NCBI RefSeq assembly: GCF_010728925.1
Contig: NZ_AP022608.1
Coordinates: 2,976,001-3,040,000 of the forward strand
DNA: 64,000 nt
Source: Mycolicibacterium gadium
Lineage (GTDB): Bacteria; Actinomycetota; Actinomycetes; Mycobacteriales; Mycobacteriaceae
Direction: 5' to 3'
The position numbers were made by a program, and so were the translations under genes. Positions 33,200 through 42,364 of the stretch are shown here, piece after piece (the first letter of the stretch is position 1; each line of letters starts with the position of its first letter). The notes under the pieces are model-generated. The model was given only the letters and a program-made list of their open reading frames with translations, was not told the DNA's origin and did no database searches.

Positions 33200-35631
33200 G
33201 AGGCCAGCCGTCCAAGATCATCCACAGCCAGGCGGGCCTGCTTGACGGCTTCGAGGTAGTCCTTCACCCCGGCATGAGCACCTTTGGTGGCCACCATCAT
33301 CGTGGCGCGGCGGGCAGACCCGCCGTCCAACCATTTGTCGATCGCGGTGCTGTTGGTCGGATCGACGGCCAACCCGACGCGCTGCCGCGTCGTCGTAGCG
33401 CCGTTCCATATGTCTTCGAGTTCGGCACGAGAGCTGCCCGCGACGAACTGCCGCGACGAGAAGACGTCCCACGCGGTAACCTCCAACGCTTCTCGGCACA
33501 ACAGCGGAACGGCCTTCTTCTTGATGTCGTCAGGAACGGCGTCGTCAGCCGCGATCGCAAACGCGTCCTCAAGCAGTCGGTCAGCGGGCCGCGTCGACTC
33601 CATCACGGTGACAACGGAATTCGCGCCGCGGACGAGCTCCACGATCCTGGCCGGTGATCGTGACAACCGAATAGCCGACGGCAGGCGGTCGTCATGGGTG
33701 AAAACGATGACTTGACGGTGCTCCGCTAGTCGGTTGAGCACCTGGAGAAAACCGTCGATCTTCGACGGGTCCATCGCCTGGATCGGATCGTCGAGTACGA
33801 GGAACCGGAACGGACTCGCCGGCGAGGTGGCGCGCGGGATGAAGATCGCCAGCGACAGCGCCTGCAACTCGCCCTGACTCATCACCCCGAACGCGTCAGT
33901 ATCCGAGCCGTCAACGTCCGCCTTCAAAACGACACGGCGCGTAGTCTTTTGGCCTTCGAGCCGAATCTCGCCGAGGTCAACGTTGCTCTCTTGCCGCAGC
34001 GCCGCCCAAATACCCTTCGCCTGGTCGGCCAACGGGGCGATGCGTTCATTGCGCAGCACCCCGGCGTTTTTCTGCAACCATTTGAGCGCCTCATCGGCGA
34101 CAGCGAGCCGAGGTTCGGCTTCGGCGACCTTCTCGGCCTTGCCGACCCACTCGGCAAGGTCCAACGCCACGGGTTGCCATGCGTCAGCGCGGGATTGGAT
34201 CAAGGTGACGGCCTGTTGACGCAGGTTCGCATACGCCTGGCGCAGTGCCTCGAATGTGTCGGTCGCATGGTCGGCGAGAGCGGCGTCGCCGTCCGGCAGT
34301 TTGACGAATGCGTCGTAGGCGACGCGGGCGGCGTCGAGAGTCGTAAGGTCGGGGTCGGTCGTCGGCGGAGCCGGCACCTCTCGCACCGCGGCCATCACCG
34401 CGGATCGGGCTTGGTCGGTCGCGGCTCGCGCGGCGGTCAGATCCTGCGCCGCCTGCTGCTCCTGTTCCAGGGCGGCGCGAGCGGCGACGGCCCAGTTCGC
34501 GTCGAGCGTTCCATGACCGCAGACCGGGCACTTCTGGTCGCCGAAGTGCTCATGGAAGTCGAGCCCCATTTCGAGCAGCTGGGCGCGGTCAGCGGCGAGC
34601 GCGTCGGAGCGCTCCGTCTCCTGGCGCTGACTGTCGGCGGCGGATCGCAGCGCGCCACATTTGAGCGCGATGTCCTCGGACTCTGGAAGGGTGAGACGCT
34701 CAGCGCGCAACCAGGCCTGCGGGACAGCAGCAGTGGTGCCCTCGGTGATCAACGGTCGCACGATGTCGAGGTTCGGCTTGCTTTTGCGGATCTGCGCCAA
34801 AGCGGTTGCAGCGCGGGGATCTTCGTGCGACTCCAAGATGGGCTTCAGCGCGTCGCGTACCTTTCGCAGTTCGCCCGCGGGTTGACGCAATTGCTTGACC
34901 TCGGCGTCGAGACGTGCCACCGCCTCGGTGAGCTGTTCGAGGCCGAGCAGCTTGAAGAGCTGGTCGTAGAAGGCGCTGGGGCTGCCTTCGAGGATGCCGC
35001 TCAACTCGTCGTAGCTCATCAGCGGGCGATACATCTCGAGCGCGCTGTCCCAGCCGAGCACCGAGAAGTCCTCTTGCTTCTTGCCTTTGCGTTGCACCCA
35101 CCGCTTGGCGTCGTCGACGTCGATGTCGTCGCCGGGCGGCCAGTCGACGCCGATGGCCGTGGTTCCGGCGCCTTCCTCGGCGAGGCCGACCCGGATTTCC
35201 GACTTGGCGCCGGCGTGGAGGTTGCGCCAGTCCTGGGACCAGATGCTGGGCTTGTTCCTCCAGCGCGAATTGGTGCCGGTGAGGGCGAGCTCCAGGCCCT
35301 CGGCGAGGGTCGACTTGCCGGAGCCGTTGCGCCCGGCGACGACGGTCAATCCTGGTCCGGGCTTCAACGGCAATGCGACTCTGGGGCCGATGCCACGGAA
35401 GCCCTCGACGGTGATCTCGGTGAGGTAGGCGCCGGTCGGCTCGGTGGGCTCGTCGACAGGCGCGGTCAGAAGGTCGACGAGTTCGCGGCGGGTGGTGCCA
35501 CCGCCGAGGACTTCGGAGAGATCGTCGGAGGATTCCAGTGCGGCGAGAATGACGACGCGGGCTTGTTCGCTGAGCTCCGCATCTTCGTCGGCGCGGGCCA
35601 GGACGTAGTTCTTCAGCCGCTCGTCGTACAC
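33196..35631 (-). CDS. Rad50/SMC-like AAA ATPase with CxxC hook
   Basis: An 811-residue ATPase. Walker A GRNGSGKST (~residue 97), long coiled-coil arms, a zinc-hook-like CPVCGHGTLD at about residue 366, then the ABC signature SQGELQALSLA (~583), Walker B FLVLDDPIQAMD (~610) and the switch His VIVFTHDD. This is the layout of Rad50/RecN/PtuA-type ATPases that load on DNA and control a nuclease. Start GTG 35631 with GGGAGG upstream, 4 bases after the MazG-like stop. Central component of a probable defence operon; an HNH nuclease is divergent. Confidence 0.82.
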   Translation of the reverse strand: MYDERLKNYVLARADEDAELSEQARVVILAALESSDDLSEVLGGGTTRRELVDLLTAPVDEPTEPTGAYLTEITVEGFRGIGPRVALPLKPGPGLTVVAGRNGSGKSTLAEGLELALTGTNSRWRNKPSIWSQDWRNLHAGAKSEIRVGLAEEGAGTTAIGVDWPPGDDIDVDDAKRWVQRKGKKQEDFSVLGWDSALEMYRPLMSYDELSGILEGSPSAFYDQLFKLLGLEQLTEAVARLDAEVKQLRQPAGELRKVRDALKPILESHEDPRAATALAQIRKSKPNLDIVRPLITEGTTAAVPQAWLRAERLTLPESEDIALKCGALRSAADSQRQETERSDALAADRAQLLEMGLDFHEHFGDQKCPVCGHGTLDANWAVAARAALEQEQQAAQDLTAARAATDQARSAVMAAVREVPAPPTTDPDLTTLDAARVAYDAFVKLPDGDAALADHATDTFEALRQAYANLRQQAVTLIQSRADAWQPVALDLAEWVGKAEKVAEAEPRLAVADEALKWLQKNAGVLRNERIAPLADQAKGIWAALRQESNVDLGEIRLEGQKTTRRVVLKADVDGSDTDAFGVMSQGELQALSLAIFIPRATSPASPFRFLVLDDPIQAMDPSKIDGFLQVLNRLAEHRQVIVFTHDDRLPSAIRLSRSPARIVELVRGANSVVTVMESTRPADRLLEDAFAIAADDAVPDDIKKKAVPLLCREALEVTAWDVFSSRQFVAGSSRAELEDIWNGATTTRQRVGLAVDPTNSTAIDKWLDGGSARRATMMVATKGAHAGVKDYLEAVKQARLAVDDLGRLAS

Positions 35632-35635
35632 CCAG

Positions 35636-35965
35636 TCACCTCCCCGTGTGGAGCGGGTCGACGTCGTCCAGGCAGAGTCGCCGATCGAAGCCGCCCCGCT
35701 CGTTGCGCTTTGCTCGTGCGATGTCGCCGATGGTAGCGAGATCGGCACCGTGCTCGACGGCGATCGCGGTGAGGACTCCCAGGACGTCGGCCGCCTCCTC
35801 GACTAGCGACTCGGTCGTCGGCGCCGCGGCAAGCTCGGCTACCTCTTCACGCAGCTTGTCGATCAGCGCGCGACGATAGGTGTCAGGGCGCATGATCGTC
35901 ACATGTGGGGTACGGCCGGACGCGCGGATGATGTCCGGGATCCGGTCCCGTACGAGTTTGCCCAC
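35636..35965 (-). CDS. MazG-like nucleoside triphosphate pyrophosphohydrolase
   Basis: A 109-residue all-alpha NTP pyrophosphohydrolase. It begins KLVRDRIPDII and contains the metal-binding pattern LREEVAEL...LVEEAADVLGVL (EExxE...ExxD), as in phosphoribosyl-ATP pyrophosphatase/MazG-like proteins. It would hydrolyse (d)NTPs. GTG 35965 with GGGGGG upstream is used; the open frame upstream runs into the divergent HNH gene. First gene of the ATPase operon. Confidence 0.82.
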   Translation of the reverse strand: MGKLVRDRIPDIIRASGRTPHVTIMRPDTYRRALIDKLREEVAELAAAPTTESLVEEAADVLGVLTAIAVEHGADLATIGDIARAKRNERGGFDRRLCLDDVDPLHTGR

Positions 35966-36036
35966 GGCGGTGCTCCCCCCTCGCAATAATGATGTGGTGC
36001 TGTTGTACCCCCTGCCGGTGACATCGAGGGCGAAAC

Positions 36037-37107
36037 GTGTCCGATGACGTGGTAGATCCGTTGCTGCTCGGGCAGCGGGTAGTCGCGATTCTCGAGACGG
36101 GTTTGCGGACGGCGACGTACAAGCTGGCGACGTTGATGGCGCTGGTCGAACACTGCATCGAGAACCTGCCGGAGCAGCCGCACGACACCCTGCGGGTGCC
36201 GCTGCCGGAGTTGGCGCATCGCGTGTTGTCGCTCTACTGGCAGCAGGTGCGACCGTTTGACGGACGCGAGTTACGGCAGTCGACGCAGCCGCGAGCACGG
36301 ATCCTGATCGCCGTAAACGACTTGCACGCAGCGGCGGGCCGCTTCAGCGGGTCGGTTGATATCGCGGCGATGCGTGCTCCCGAGGCTCACGCCCGGGCGA
36401 TCAGCGACATCGTGCTCTGCTTGGCACAGCAACCTCTGCATCGGCTTCAGAAACTGCCTGGCTCTCCGACGAGCGACCCGTTCCTCTACGACGATTCCTT
36501 CCTGCATGATCAGATCTCGCGCTCGACGCTGCGCGCTCACGGCGATGCGATCGAACTGAAGCCGGGTGTGGGATCCGGGCTGGCGCGGCTTGCGGGTCTG
36601 CTCAAGCCAGCGTTGGAGATCATGTGGGTCGAGGACGTACGCCGGATGAACAAGTTTCTCGACGCCGAGGTGCCGGATGTGGCCGGGCACCTGTTCGGGC
36701 GGGAGCGCGCGGCACTGGTAGCGGTGCGCGAACCGTTCAAGGATGCGTTCGGCCCGCATTGCTTCTACTGCGGCACCCACCTGCCGCCAAACAACCCAAT
36801 TGATCACGTGCTGCCATGGTCACTGGTGGGAATCGACGGGCTGTCCAATCTCGTGCTCGCGTGCGCCCGGTGCAACGGCGACAAGAGTGGCGCGCTACCT
36901 GCGGTGGGACTCGTTGATCAAGTGCTGCGACGTGACCAGGCGATCTTGAATGAGATCGCTGCAAGCCTGCAATGGCCCACGCAGCATGAACGAGTTGTCG
37001 CCGCAGCGCGCGGTATCTATCGCGGCCAACCTAGCGGTGTACCGACGTGGTCGGGCTATAAGCAGACGGAGCGGCTTGACGTGAGCTTCCCGCCGACATG
37101 GTTCTAG
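36037..37107 (+). CDS. HNH endonuclease
   Basis: A 356-residue protein. The N-terminal ~240 residues are helical and unrecognised. The C-terminal HNH nuclease has a zinc Cys pair (CFYCGTHL, ~243), the active-site DHVLPWSLVGIDGLSNLVLACARC and NGDKSG. Such nucleases cut DNA under the control of a partner ATPase in Septu-like systems. GTG 36037 with GAGGG upstream. It shares a 71-base divergent promoter region with the mazG/ATPase operon. Confidence 0.85.
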   Translation: MSDDVVDPLLLGQRVVAILETGLRTATYKLATLMALVEHCIENLPEQPHDTLRVPLPELAHRVLSLYWQQVRPFDGRELRQSTQPRARILIAVNDLHAAAGRFSGSVDIAAMRAPEAHARAISDIVLCLAQQPLHRLQKLPGSPTSDPFLYDDSFLHDQISRSTLRAHGDAIELKPGVGSGLARLAGLLKPALEIMWVEDVRRMNKFLDAEVPDVAGHLFGRERAALVAVREPFKDAFGPHCFYCGTHLPPNNPIDHVLPWSLVGIDGLSNLVLACARCNGDKSGALPAVGLVDQVLRRDQAILNEIAASLQWPTQHERVVAAARGIYRGQPSGVPTWSGYKQTERLDVSFPPTWF

Positions 37108-37477
37108 GTCGTGATGGCTCGGCTCACTTCTCTGAGCCCTCGGCGCGCGGGCCTCGTCACCACGCCGTGCAAATGGGGTGGCGGGCCGAGCTCCGGCACC
37201 GTGTTCCGTTATTTGCGACGCGTTCGACGTTAACTGCCTCGGTGGTGGATCGATCCCGCTGGCCTGCATGCGCCCGGGGCGGCCCCGTCGAAGAGGAAAG
37301 CACGTGTTGATCAAGGTGCACATGTCGATGCGGTCATCAAGCACCTTCAGATCCAGCGACTCTTCGCGCAATAGACCGGGTACCTATGGCGTACACCGCA
37401 ACTCAAGCAGCCGGTCGTTCGCAACACAGAATATAGAGTGTCGACAGGATTCACTCAGTCGGGCATCGTTGGAAGTG
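37108..37477. other. 370-base gap upstream of the chimeric regulator
   Basis: Contains no convincing gene on either strand; open frames here are short or lack start signals. The region carries the likely promoter of the chimeric gene and may mark a recombination boundary of the accessory region. No tRNA or att-like direct repeat was recognised. Confidence 0.5.
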
Positions 37478-39670
37478 ATGTCGGACGTCTATAACCTCGG
37501 CCGTTTCGTCGTCGCGCAAAACTATCCTGGAAGCGCCGACAATTATGAGGCGGCGGTACGGGAACTGCGCGCCGGCCGCAAGAAGTCGCATTGGATGTGG
37601 TTCGTGTTCCCTCAACTCGACGGGACGCTGGGCACCACGGTGGCATCGTTACCTCGAACGCTCAACGATGTCGTCCGTAGCCGCCTCGGCAGCCTCGACC
37701 CCGATGTGCACGAAGCGCTGCTCGCGGCGTCGTGCATGGCCACGCCCACGGTCGAGATGGTGGCGATGGCGACGATCGGCGACGGTGACCAGCTGGTCGA
37801 CCTTCTCGAGATCGCCGAGGACAAAGGCATCATCTCCATCGACGGCAACCGGATCCATTTCACGCACCCGCTGCTGGCAAGGGGCGTCTACACCGAAGCG
37901 CGTCCCGCGGCGCGCCGAGCGATGCACCGTCGGCTCGCCGAGCTCGTCGACGAGACCGAGCTGCGCGCAAGGCATCTCGCGCTGGCCGCTACCAGAGGCG
38001 ACGATGTGACGCTGCGCGCGCTCGACAAGGCTGCCGACTCGGCGCGGGCGCGCGGGGCACCCGAGGCCGCCGCCGAACTCACGGACCTGGCCATCGGCCT
38101 CGGCGGTGATGCCCCGGAACGCCGGCTCCGCTCGGCGCTGAACCACTTCGACGCCGGCGACCATGAGCGGGCGACGACGATGCTCCAGGAGACCGTAAGT
38201 CGGCTGCCGCCGGGAGATCTGCGGGCAGAGGCGTTGTGCCGCTTGGCCGTTGTACGCCTGTACACCGAGGGCTTTTTCGAGGCGACGACCGTGCTGCAAC
38301 AGGCACTCGACGATGCGGATGACGACAGTCCGCTGCGCGTGCAGGTGCTGATCACGCTGGCCTACTCGCTCATGCACGCCAACCAGGTTCGCGAGGGCAA
38401 GGATGTCGCACGGCAGGCGGTCGAAGACGCCGAGCGACTCGGCCAGCCGCACCTGCTCAGCCTGGCGCTGGGCATGCGGGTCATGTTGGACTTCGTGGCC
38501 GGCGAAGGTTTCGACGACGCAAGCCTGCAACGCGCGCTCGAACTCGAGGACGAGGACGCCTTCACGCCGCTGGTGTTCCGGCCGAGAATGCAGCACGCAC
38601 TATTGCTGGAGTGGACCGGCGAACTGGCGACGGCGCGGCAGAAACTCGAAGCGATCCGGCTGCGCTGCATGGAGAAGGGTGAGGAAGGCGAATACGTCTT
38701 CATCGCACAGCACGTCGTGATGAGCTCGGTATGGGCTGGCGACTTCATCAACGCCAACCTGGTGGCCGAAGACGCCATGGAACGCGCCCGTCAGCTCAGC
38801 GGCGGCACGCCACTGTTCTTGGCGCACAGCATGCGCGCACCCTTGGCCGTGTTCGCCGGCCAGGAGGCCGAAGCGCGTCGCACTATCGCAGCAGGACTCG
38901 AGATCGGCAGGCAGACAGGAACTTTCCGACTCGGAGAGCGGCTGCTTGCCACCCTCGCATTCCTCGAGGTATCGCTGGGCAACTACCCCGAAGCGCTCGC
39001 CGCGGTCGCTCCGCTGCTGTCGGGCTTCGATCCCGCGTCCACGCCGACCGAACTGCCCGGTGCCGCGTTCCTGCCCGATGCCATCGAGTCCCTGGTGCAG
39101 TTGGGCAGGCTCGCCGAAGCCGCGCCGCTCATCGAGGCACTGGAACGCAACGGCCGTACCTTCGACCGGGCCTGGATGTTGGCCGTCGGGGGGCGTGGCC
39201 GTGCGATGATGCTCGCGGCGACGGGTGACCTCGCCGGCGCTCACGTCGCAGCGCAGCAGGCGATGACCGAACACGAGCGGGTGGACATGCCGTTCGATCG
39301 GGCACGGACCCTGCTGCTGCTCGGCCAGCTCGAACGTCGAATGCGCAAGAAGGAGGCGGCGTCGAGAAGCCTGCAGCTGGCGCTCGAGGTATTCGAGCGC
39401 CACAACCTGCCGCTCTGGGCCAACCGCACGCGCGCCGAGCTGGCGCGGGCCAACGTCGGCCCGCAGGGATCCAACCTATTGACCCCGTCTGAGCAGCGCG
39501 TCGCCGAGCTCGCCGCGTCGGGCATGAAGAACCGTGATGTCGCCAATGCGCTGTTCATCAGTCCCAAGACCGTCGAGGCGAACCTGGCCCGGATCTACCG
39601 CAAGCTCGGCATCCGGTCGCGTGCGGAGCTGGGCCGCCACATAGGTGGGGTCCAGACGACTCGACGATAG
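37478..39670 (+). CDS. Chimera: DUF1810 N terminus joined to a LuxR-type regulator lacking its ATPase domain
   Basis: From ATG 37478 about 47 residues read as the start of a DUF1810 protein (YNLGRFVVAQNY, ELRAGRKKSHWMWFVFPQL). Without a break the frame continues as the middle of a large LuxR (LAL) regulator (TVASLPRTLNDVVRSRL), through ~560 residues of TPR-like helices, to a C-terminal LuxR helix-turn-helix (LTPSEQRVAELAASGMKNRD, residues ~666-727). The LAL P-loop ATPase domain, normally N-terminal, is absent. Total 730 residues. It looks like an in-frame deletion fusion; whether it is active is unknown. Confidence 0.82.
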   Translation: MSDVYNLGRFVVAQNYPGSADNYEAAVRELRAGRKKSHWMWFVFPQLDGTLGTTVASLPRTLNDVVRSRLGSLDPDVHEALLAASCMATPTVEMVAMATIGDGDQLVDLLEIAEDKGIISIDGNRIHFTHPLLARGVYTEARPAARRAMHRRLAELVDETELRARHLALAATRGDDVTLRALDKAADSARARGAPEAAAELTDLAIGLGGDAPERRLRSALNHFDAGDHERATTMLQETVSRLPPGDLRAEALCRLAVVRLYTEGFFEATTVLQQALDDADDDSPLRVQVLITLAYSLMHANQVREGKDVARQAVEDAERLGQPHLLSLALGMRVMLDFVAGEGFDDASLQRALELEDEDAFTPLVFRPRMQHALLLEWTGELATARQKLEAIRLRCMEKGEEGEYVFIAQHVVMSSVWAGDFINANLVAEDAMERARQLSGGTPLFLAHSMRAPLAVFAGQEAEARRTIAAGLEIGRQTGTFRLGERLLATLAFLEVSLGNYPEALAAVAPLLSGFDPASTPTELPGAAFLPDAIESLVQLGRLAEAAPLIEALERNGRTFDRAWMLAVGGRGRAMMLAATGDLAGAHVAAQQAMTEHERVDMPFDRARTLLLLGQLERRMRKKEAASRSLQLALEVFERHNLPLWANRTRAELARANVGPQGSNLLTPSEQRVAELAASGMKNRDVANALFISPKTVEANLARIYRKLGIRSRAELGRHIGGVQTTRR

Positions 39671-39749
39671 GGAAACACCCTATTCCCCAGCGCCGTCCGA
39701 CGAATTAGCGTCAAGTCGCCGGACAGAACAGGCTTCCCAGGAGGACTAG

Positions 39750-39974
39750 GTGAGCGTTGACCAAGCTGCCTCGATTCCGACTCCCGCGGTCTCCGAGAGC
39801 ACCGCTCTGGTGACGACGGCGACCAGTACCCCGGCACTGTGCACAGGCTTTGCGGTGCTGGGGTTGGTGTCGCTGCTCGATCTGCCGAGGGCGGACCGGG
39901 CGGACCGAGTCGTGGCGTTGAGCGGTGCGGCGGCCGCAGGCTGGTTCCTGGTCCGGGGCCGCCGCCGCGCCTAG
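39750..39974 (+). CDS. Small Ala-rich membrane protein
   Basis: A 74-residue protein, GTG 39750 behind AGGAGG. It has two hydrophobic stretches (LCTGFAVLGLVSLLDL and VVALSGAAAAGWFLV) and ends in basic residues (RGRRRA), consistent with a small membrane protein. No family recognised. Confidence 0.6.
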   Translation: MSVDQAASIPTPAVSESTALVTTATSTPALCTGFAVLGLVSLLDLPRADRADRVVALSGAAAAGWFLVRGRRRA

Positions 39975-39978
39975 TCGA

Positions 39979-41292
39979 TCAGGGCAGCGCGCCCGGACTG
40001 ATTTCCTCGAGCATCTCGGTGACGAGAGCCGCGATCGGGGAACGCTCGCTGCGAAGCAGGGTGATGTGGGCGAATAGCGGGTGACCCTTTAGCTTTTCGA
40101 TCACTGCGGCCACACCGTCGTGACGGCCTACGCGCAGATTGTCGCGTTGCGCGACGTCGTGGGTGAGCACCACCCGAGATCCCGCACCCAACCGCGACAG
40201 CACCGTCAGCAGCACGTTGCGTTCCAACGACTGCGCCTCGTCGACGATGACGAACGAGTCGTGCAGGGACCGACCGCGAATGTGTGTCAGCGGAAGCACT
40301 TCGAGCATGCCGCGCGACAGCACCTCCTCCAGCACCGCGGGGCTGGCCAGCCCCTCGAGCGTGTCGAAGACCGCCTGCGCCCAGGGGCCCATCTTCTCGC
40401 TCTCGCTGCCGGGTAGGTAACCGAGATCCTGTCCGCCGACCGCATACAACGGCCGGAACACCACGACCTTTCGTTGGGTCCGGCGCTCGAGCACCGCCTC
40501 CAGCCCTGCACATAACGCGAGCGCGGACTTGCCGGTGCCCGCCTTGCCGCCCAGCGACACGATGCCCACCGATTCGTCGAGCAGGAGATCCAGTGCCACG
40601 CGTTGCTCGGCCGACCTTCCCCGGAGGCCGAACACTTCGCGGTCACCACGAACCAACTGCACCCGCTTTTCGGCGTTCACCCGTCCCAGCGCGGACGAGC
40701 TACCACCGAGGAGCCGGATTCCGGTGTGGCACGGCATGTTCCGTGCCGACTCGAGGTCGATTTCACCATCGGCGAAGAGCGTGTCGATCTCGTCGGGTGT
40801 GACGTCGACCTCGTCCATCCCGGTCCAGCCCGACGTGACGACGTCCTGCGCGTGGTACTCGTCGGCAGTCAGGCCGACCGCGCCCGCCTTCACCCGCAGG
40901 GGGATGTCCTTGCTGACAAGTGTGACCAGTTTGCCCTCCGCGGCGAGGTTGGCCGCGACGGTCAGGATGCGCGCATCGTTGCTGTCGTTGCGGAATCCCG
41001 CAGGCAATACCGTCGGATCGCTGTGGTTGAGCTCGACATGCAGCGTTCCACCTTGCGTCCCAACGGGTATCGGCTGATCCAGCCGGCCGTGTTCGAGTCG
41101 CAGATCGTCGAACATCCGCAGTGCCTGCCGCGCGAACCAGCCAAGCTCATGATGATGCCGCTTGGCTTCAAGTTCGCTGATGACCACGAGCGGGACCACG
41201 ACGTCATGCTCGGCGAACCGGGTGCAAGCCCACGGATCCGAAAGCAGGACTGAGGTGTCGAGAACATAGGTCCGCAAGGGCGAATCAGTCAC
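39979..41292 (-). CDS. phoH2: PhoH2: PIN ribonuclease fused to PhoH ATPase/RNA helicase
   Basis: A 437-residue toxin-like enzyme. The N-terminal PIN domain ([31 protein letters not shown]) is followed by a PhoH ATPase with Walker [12 protein letters not shown] and Walker [12 protein letters not shown]. Mycobacterial PhoH2 couples RNA unwinding to cleavage. The GTG start at 41292 overlaps the end of the small phoAT frame by 8 bases, the arrangement known for this pair. Corresponds to Rv1095. Confidence 0.92.
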   Translation of the reverse strand: MTDSPLRTYVLDTSVLLSDPWACTRFAEHDVVVPLVVISELEAKRHHHELGWFARQALRMFDDLRLEHGRLDQPIPVGTQGGTLHVELNHSDPTVLPAGFRNDSNDARILTVAANLAAEGKLVTLVSKDIPLRVKAGAVGLTADEYHAQDVVTSGWTGMDEVDVTPDEIDTLFADGEIDLESARNMPCHTGIRLLGGSSSALGRVNAEKRVQLVRGDREVFGLRGRSAEQRVALDLLLDESVGIVSLGGKAGTGKSALALCAGLEAVLERRTQRKVVVFRPLYAVGGQDLGYLPGSESEKMGPWAQAVFDTLEGLASPAVLEEVLSRGMLEVLPLTHIRGRSLHDSFVIVDEAQSLERNVLLTVLSRLGAGSRVVLTHDVAQRDNLRVGRHDGVAAVIEKLKGHPLFAHITLLRSERSPIAALVTEMLEEISPGALP

Positions 41293-41422
41293 GTAGCGCT
41301 CCTCGAGCCCGCGCGGCCCCACGCGAACCGTTCGGCGGACGCTGCGGTACTAGGACCGGGGCCGGTCCTCTCGTGATCAAACGATCGGTACCGCCCGGAT
41401 AGCAGAGCATGTCGCTAGCCAT
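41285..41422 (-). CDS. phoAT: PhoAT-like small antitoxin
   Basis: A 45-residue open frame (ATG 41422, [19 protein letters not shown], ending ARGALRD) that overlaps the phoH2 start by 8 bases. In mycobacteria a small gene in this position, phoAT, acts with phoH2 as a toxin-antitoxin pair. Short, basic, and without a recognisable domain; the call rests on position and overlap. Confidence 0.6.
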   Translation of the reverse strand: MASDMLCYPGGTDRLITRGPAPVLVPQRPPNGSRGAARARGALRD

Positions 41423-41482
41423 CGAAAACGACGCTACTCCCGTGGCGCCATATGCGCCGCGCAGGCGCGCCGTGGCTACGGG

Positions 41483-42310
41483 TTAGCGCTGTGTGAACTG
41501 CTGGAGCGCGGGCTCGTCGGCCACACCCCACGCGGTGAGGCGATCGGCGATGACCTGGCGCAGTTGGTCGGGCCCGAAGATGCCGGCCTTGGCCATGTGC
41601 TGCACCTTGTCGGCGTAGGCGTCGATGTCGCCACCCACGACGTCGAGCTCGGCGGCGCGCTTGGCGATGGCGTCCATGGTCTCGTCGCGATTGGTCGTCA
41701 GCAGGTGCGCGACGAGGTTGGCGAAGAACTCCTCGTGGCGCTCCTCGTCCTTGGCGATGCGGCCGACGAGAGCCTTCAGCGTGGGCTCGGTGATCTGGGC
41801 TTCGAGGTTGCGGCAGAAAACCGCGTGCTCGCGCTCGAAGAACGCCATGAACACCAGGCGCTCGACCTGGCTGTACGTGTCGGCGCGATAGCCCTTCATC
41901 ACGTGTTCGACGCGGACATCCTCGTTGGCGGCCGGATCGATCTCACGGGTGACGACCAGATAGTTGCGCAGCGCGATCGCGTGCAGATGCTCCTCGGCGG
42001 TCCACCGGCCGATCCAGCGCCCGAACTTCTCTTCGAGGATGAAGCTGAAGACGAGCTCGCGGTGATAGCCGGCGAGATTGTCCTTGTTGATCAGCAGGAT
42101 CTCCAGCGCATCGGTGACCACATTGGGCAGCGTCACCTGAGACGGATCCCAGTCCTTCCCGCCGAGGAAGGCGAAGTTCTCACCCTGCTCGAACGGGACG
42201 TAGTCGTGGGCGTACCACAGGTCTTCCGAGTCGATATGACGACGCAGCTCCCGCTGCACGACCGGCTCGAGTTCGAGGATCAGCGCATTAGCGACAGGTC
42301 TCTGTGCCAT
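41483..42310 (-). CDS. desA2: Acyl-ACP desaturase DesA2-like
   Basis: A 275-residue di-iron-type acyl-ACP desaturase family member, expected to introduce a double bond in mycolate precursors. Both metal-binding helices carry their ExxH-type motifs: TAEEHLHAIAL and KDEERHEEFF. Length and neighbours (glyA, phoH2) fit Rv1094/DesA2. Confidence 0.9.
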   Translation of the reverse strand: MAQRPVANALILELEPVVQRELRRHIDSEDLWYAHDYVPFEQGENFAFLGGKDWDPSQVTLPNVVTDALEILLINKDNLAGYHRELVFSFILEEKFGRWIGRWTAEEHLHAIALRNYLVVTREIDPAANEDVRVEHVMKGYRADTYSQVERLVFMAFFEREHAVFCRNLEAQITEPTLKALVGRIAKDEERHEEFFANLVAHLLTTNRDETMDAIAKRAAELDVVGGDIDAYADKVQHMAKAGIFGPDQLRQVIADRLTAWGVADEPALQQFTQR

Positions 42311-42364
42311 GAAAGTAACTGTAACCCGAATTCACAGGTTTCCAAAAATCGCGCGGGGCGTGTC

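Noticed and set aside
33949..35736. 595-aa open frame on the plus strand
   Set aside because: Antisense to the Rad50-like ATPase, whose motifs are clear.
37178..37477. Upstream extension of the chimeric regulator
   Set aside because: Low-complexity, no ribosome binding site; DUF1810 homology begins at the ATG at 37478.
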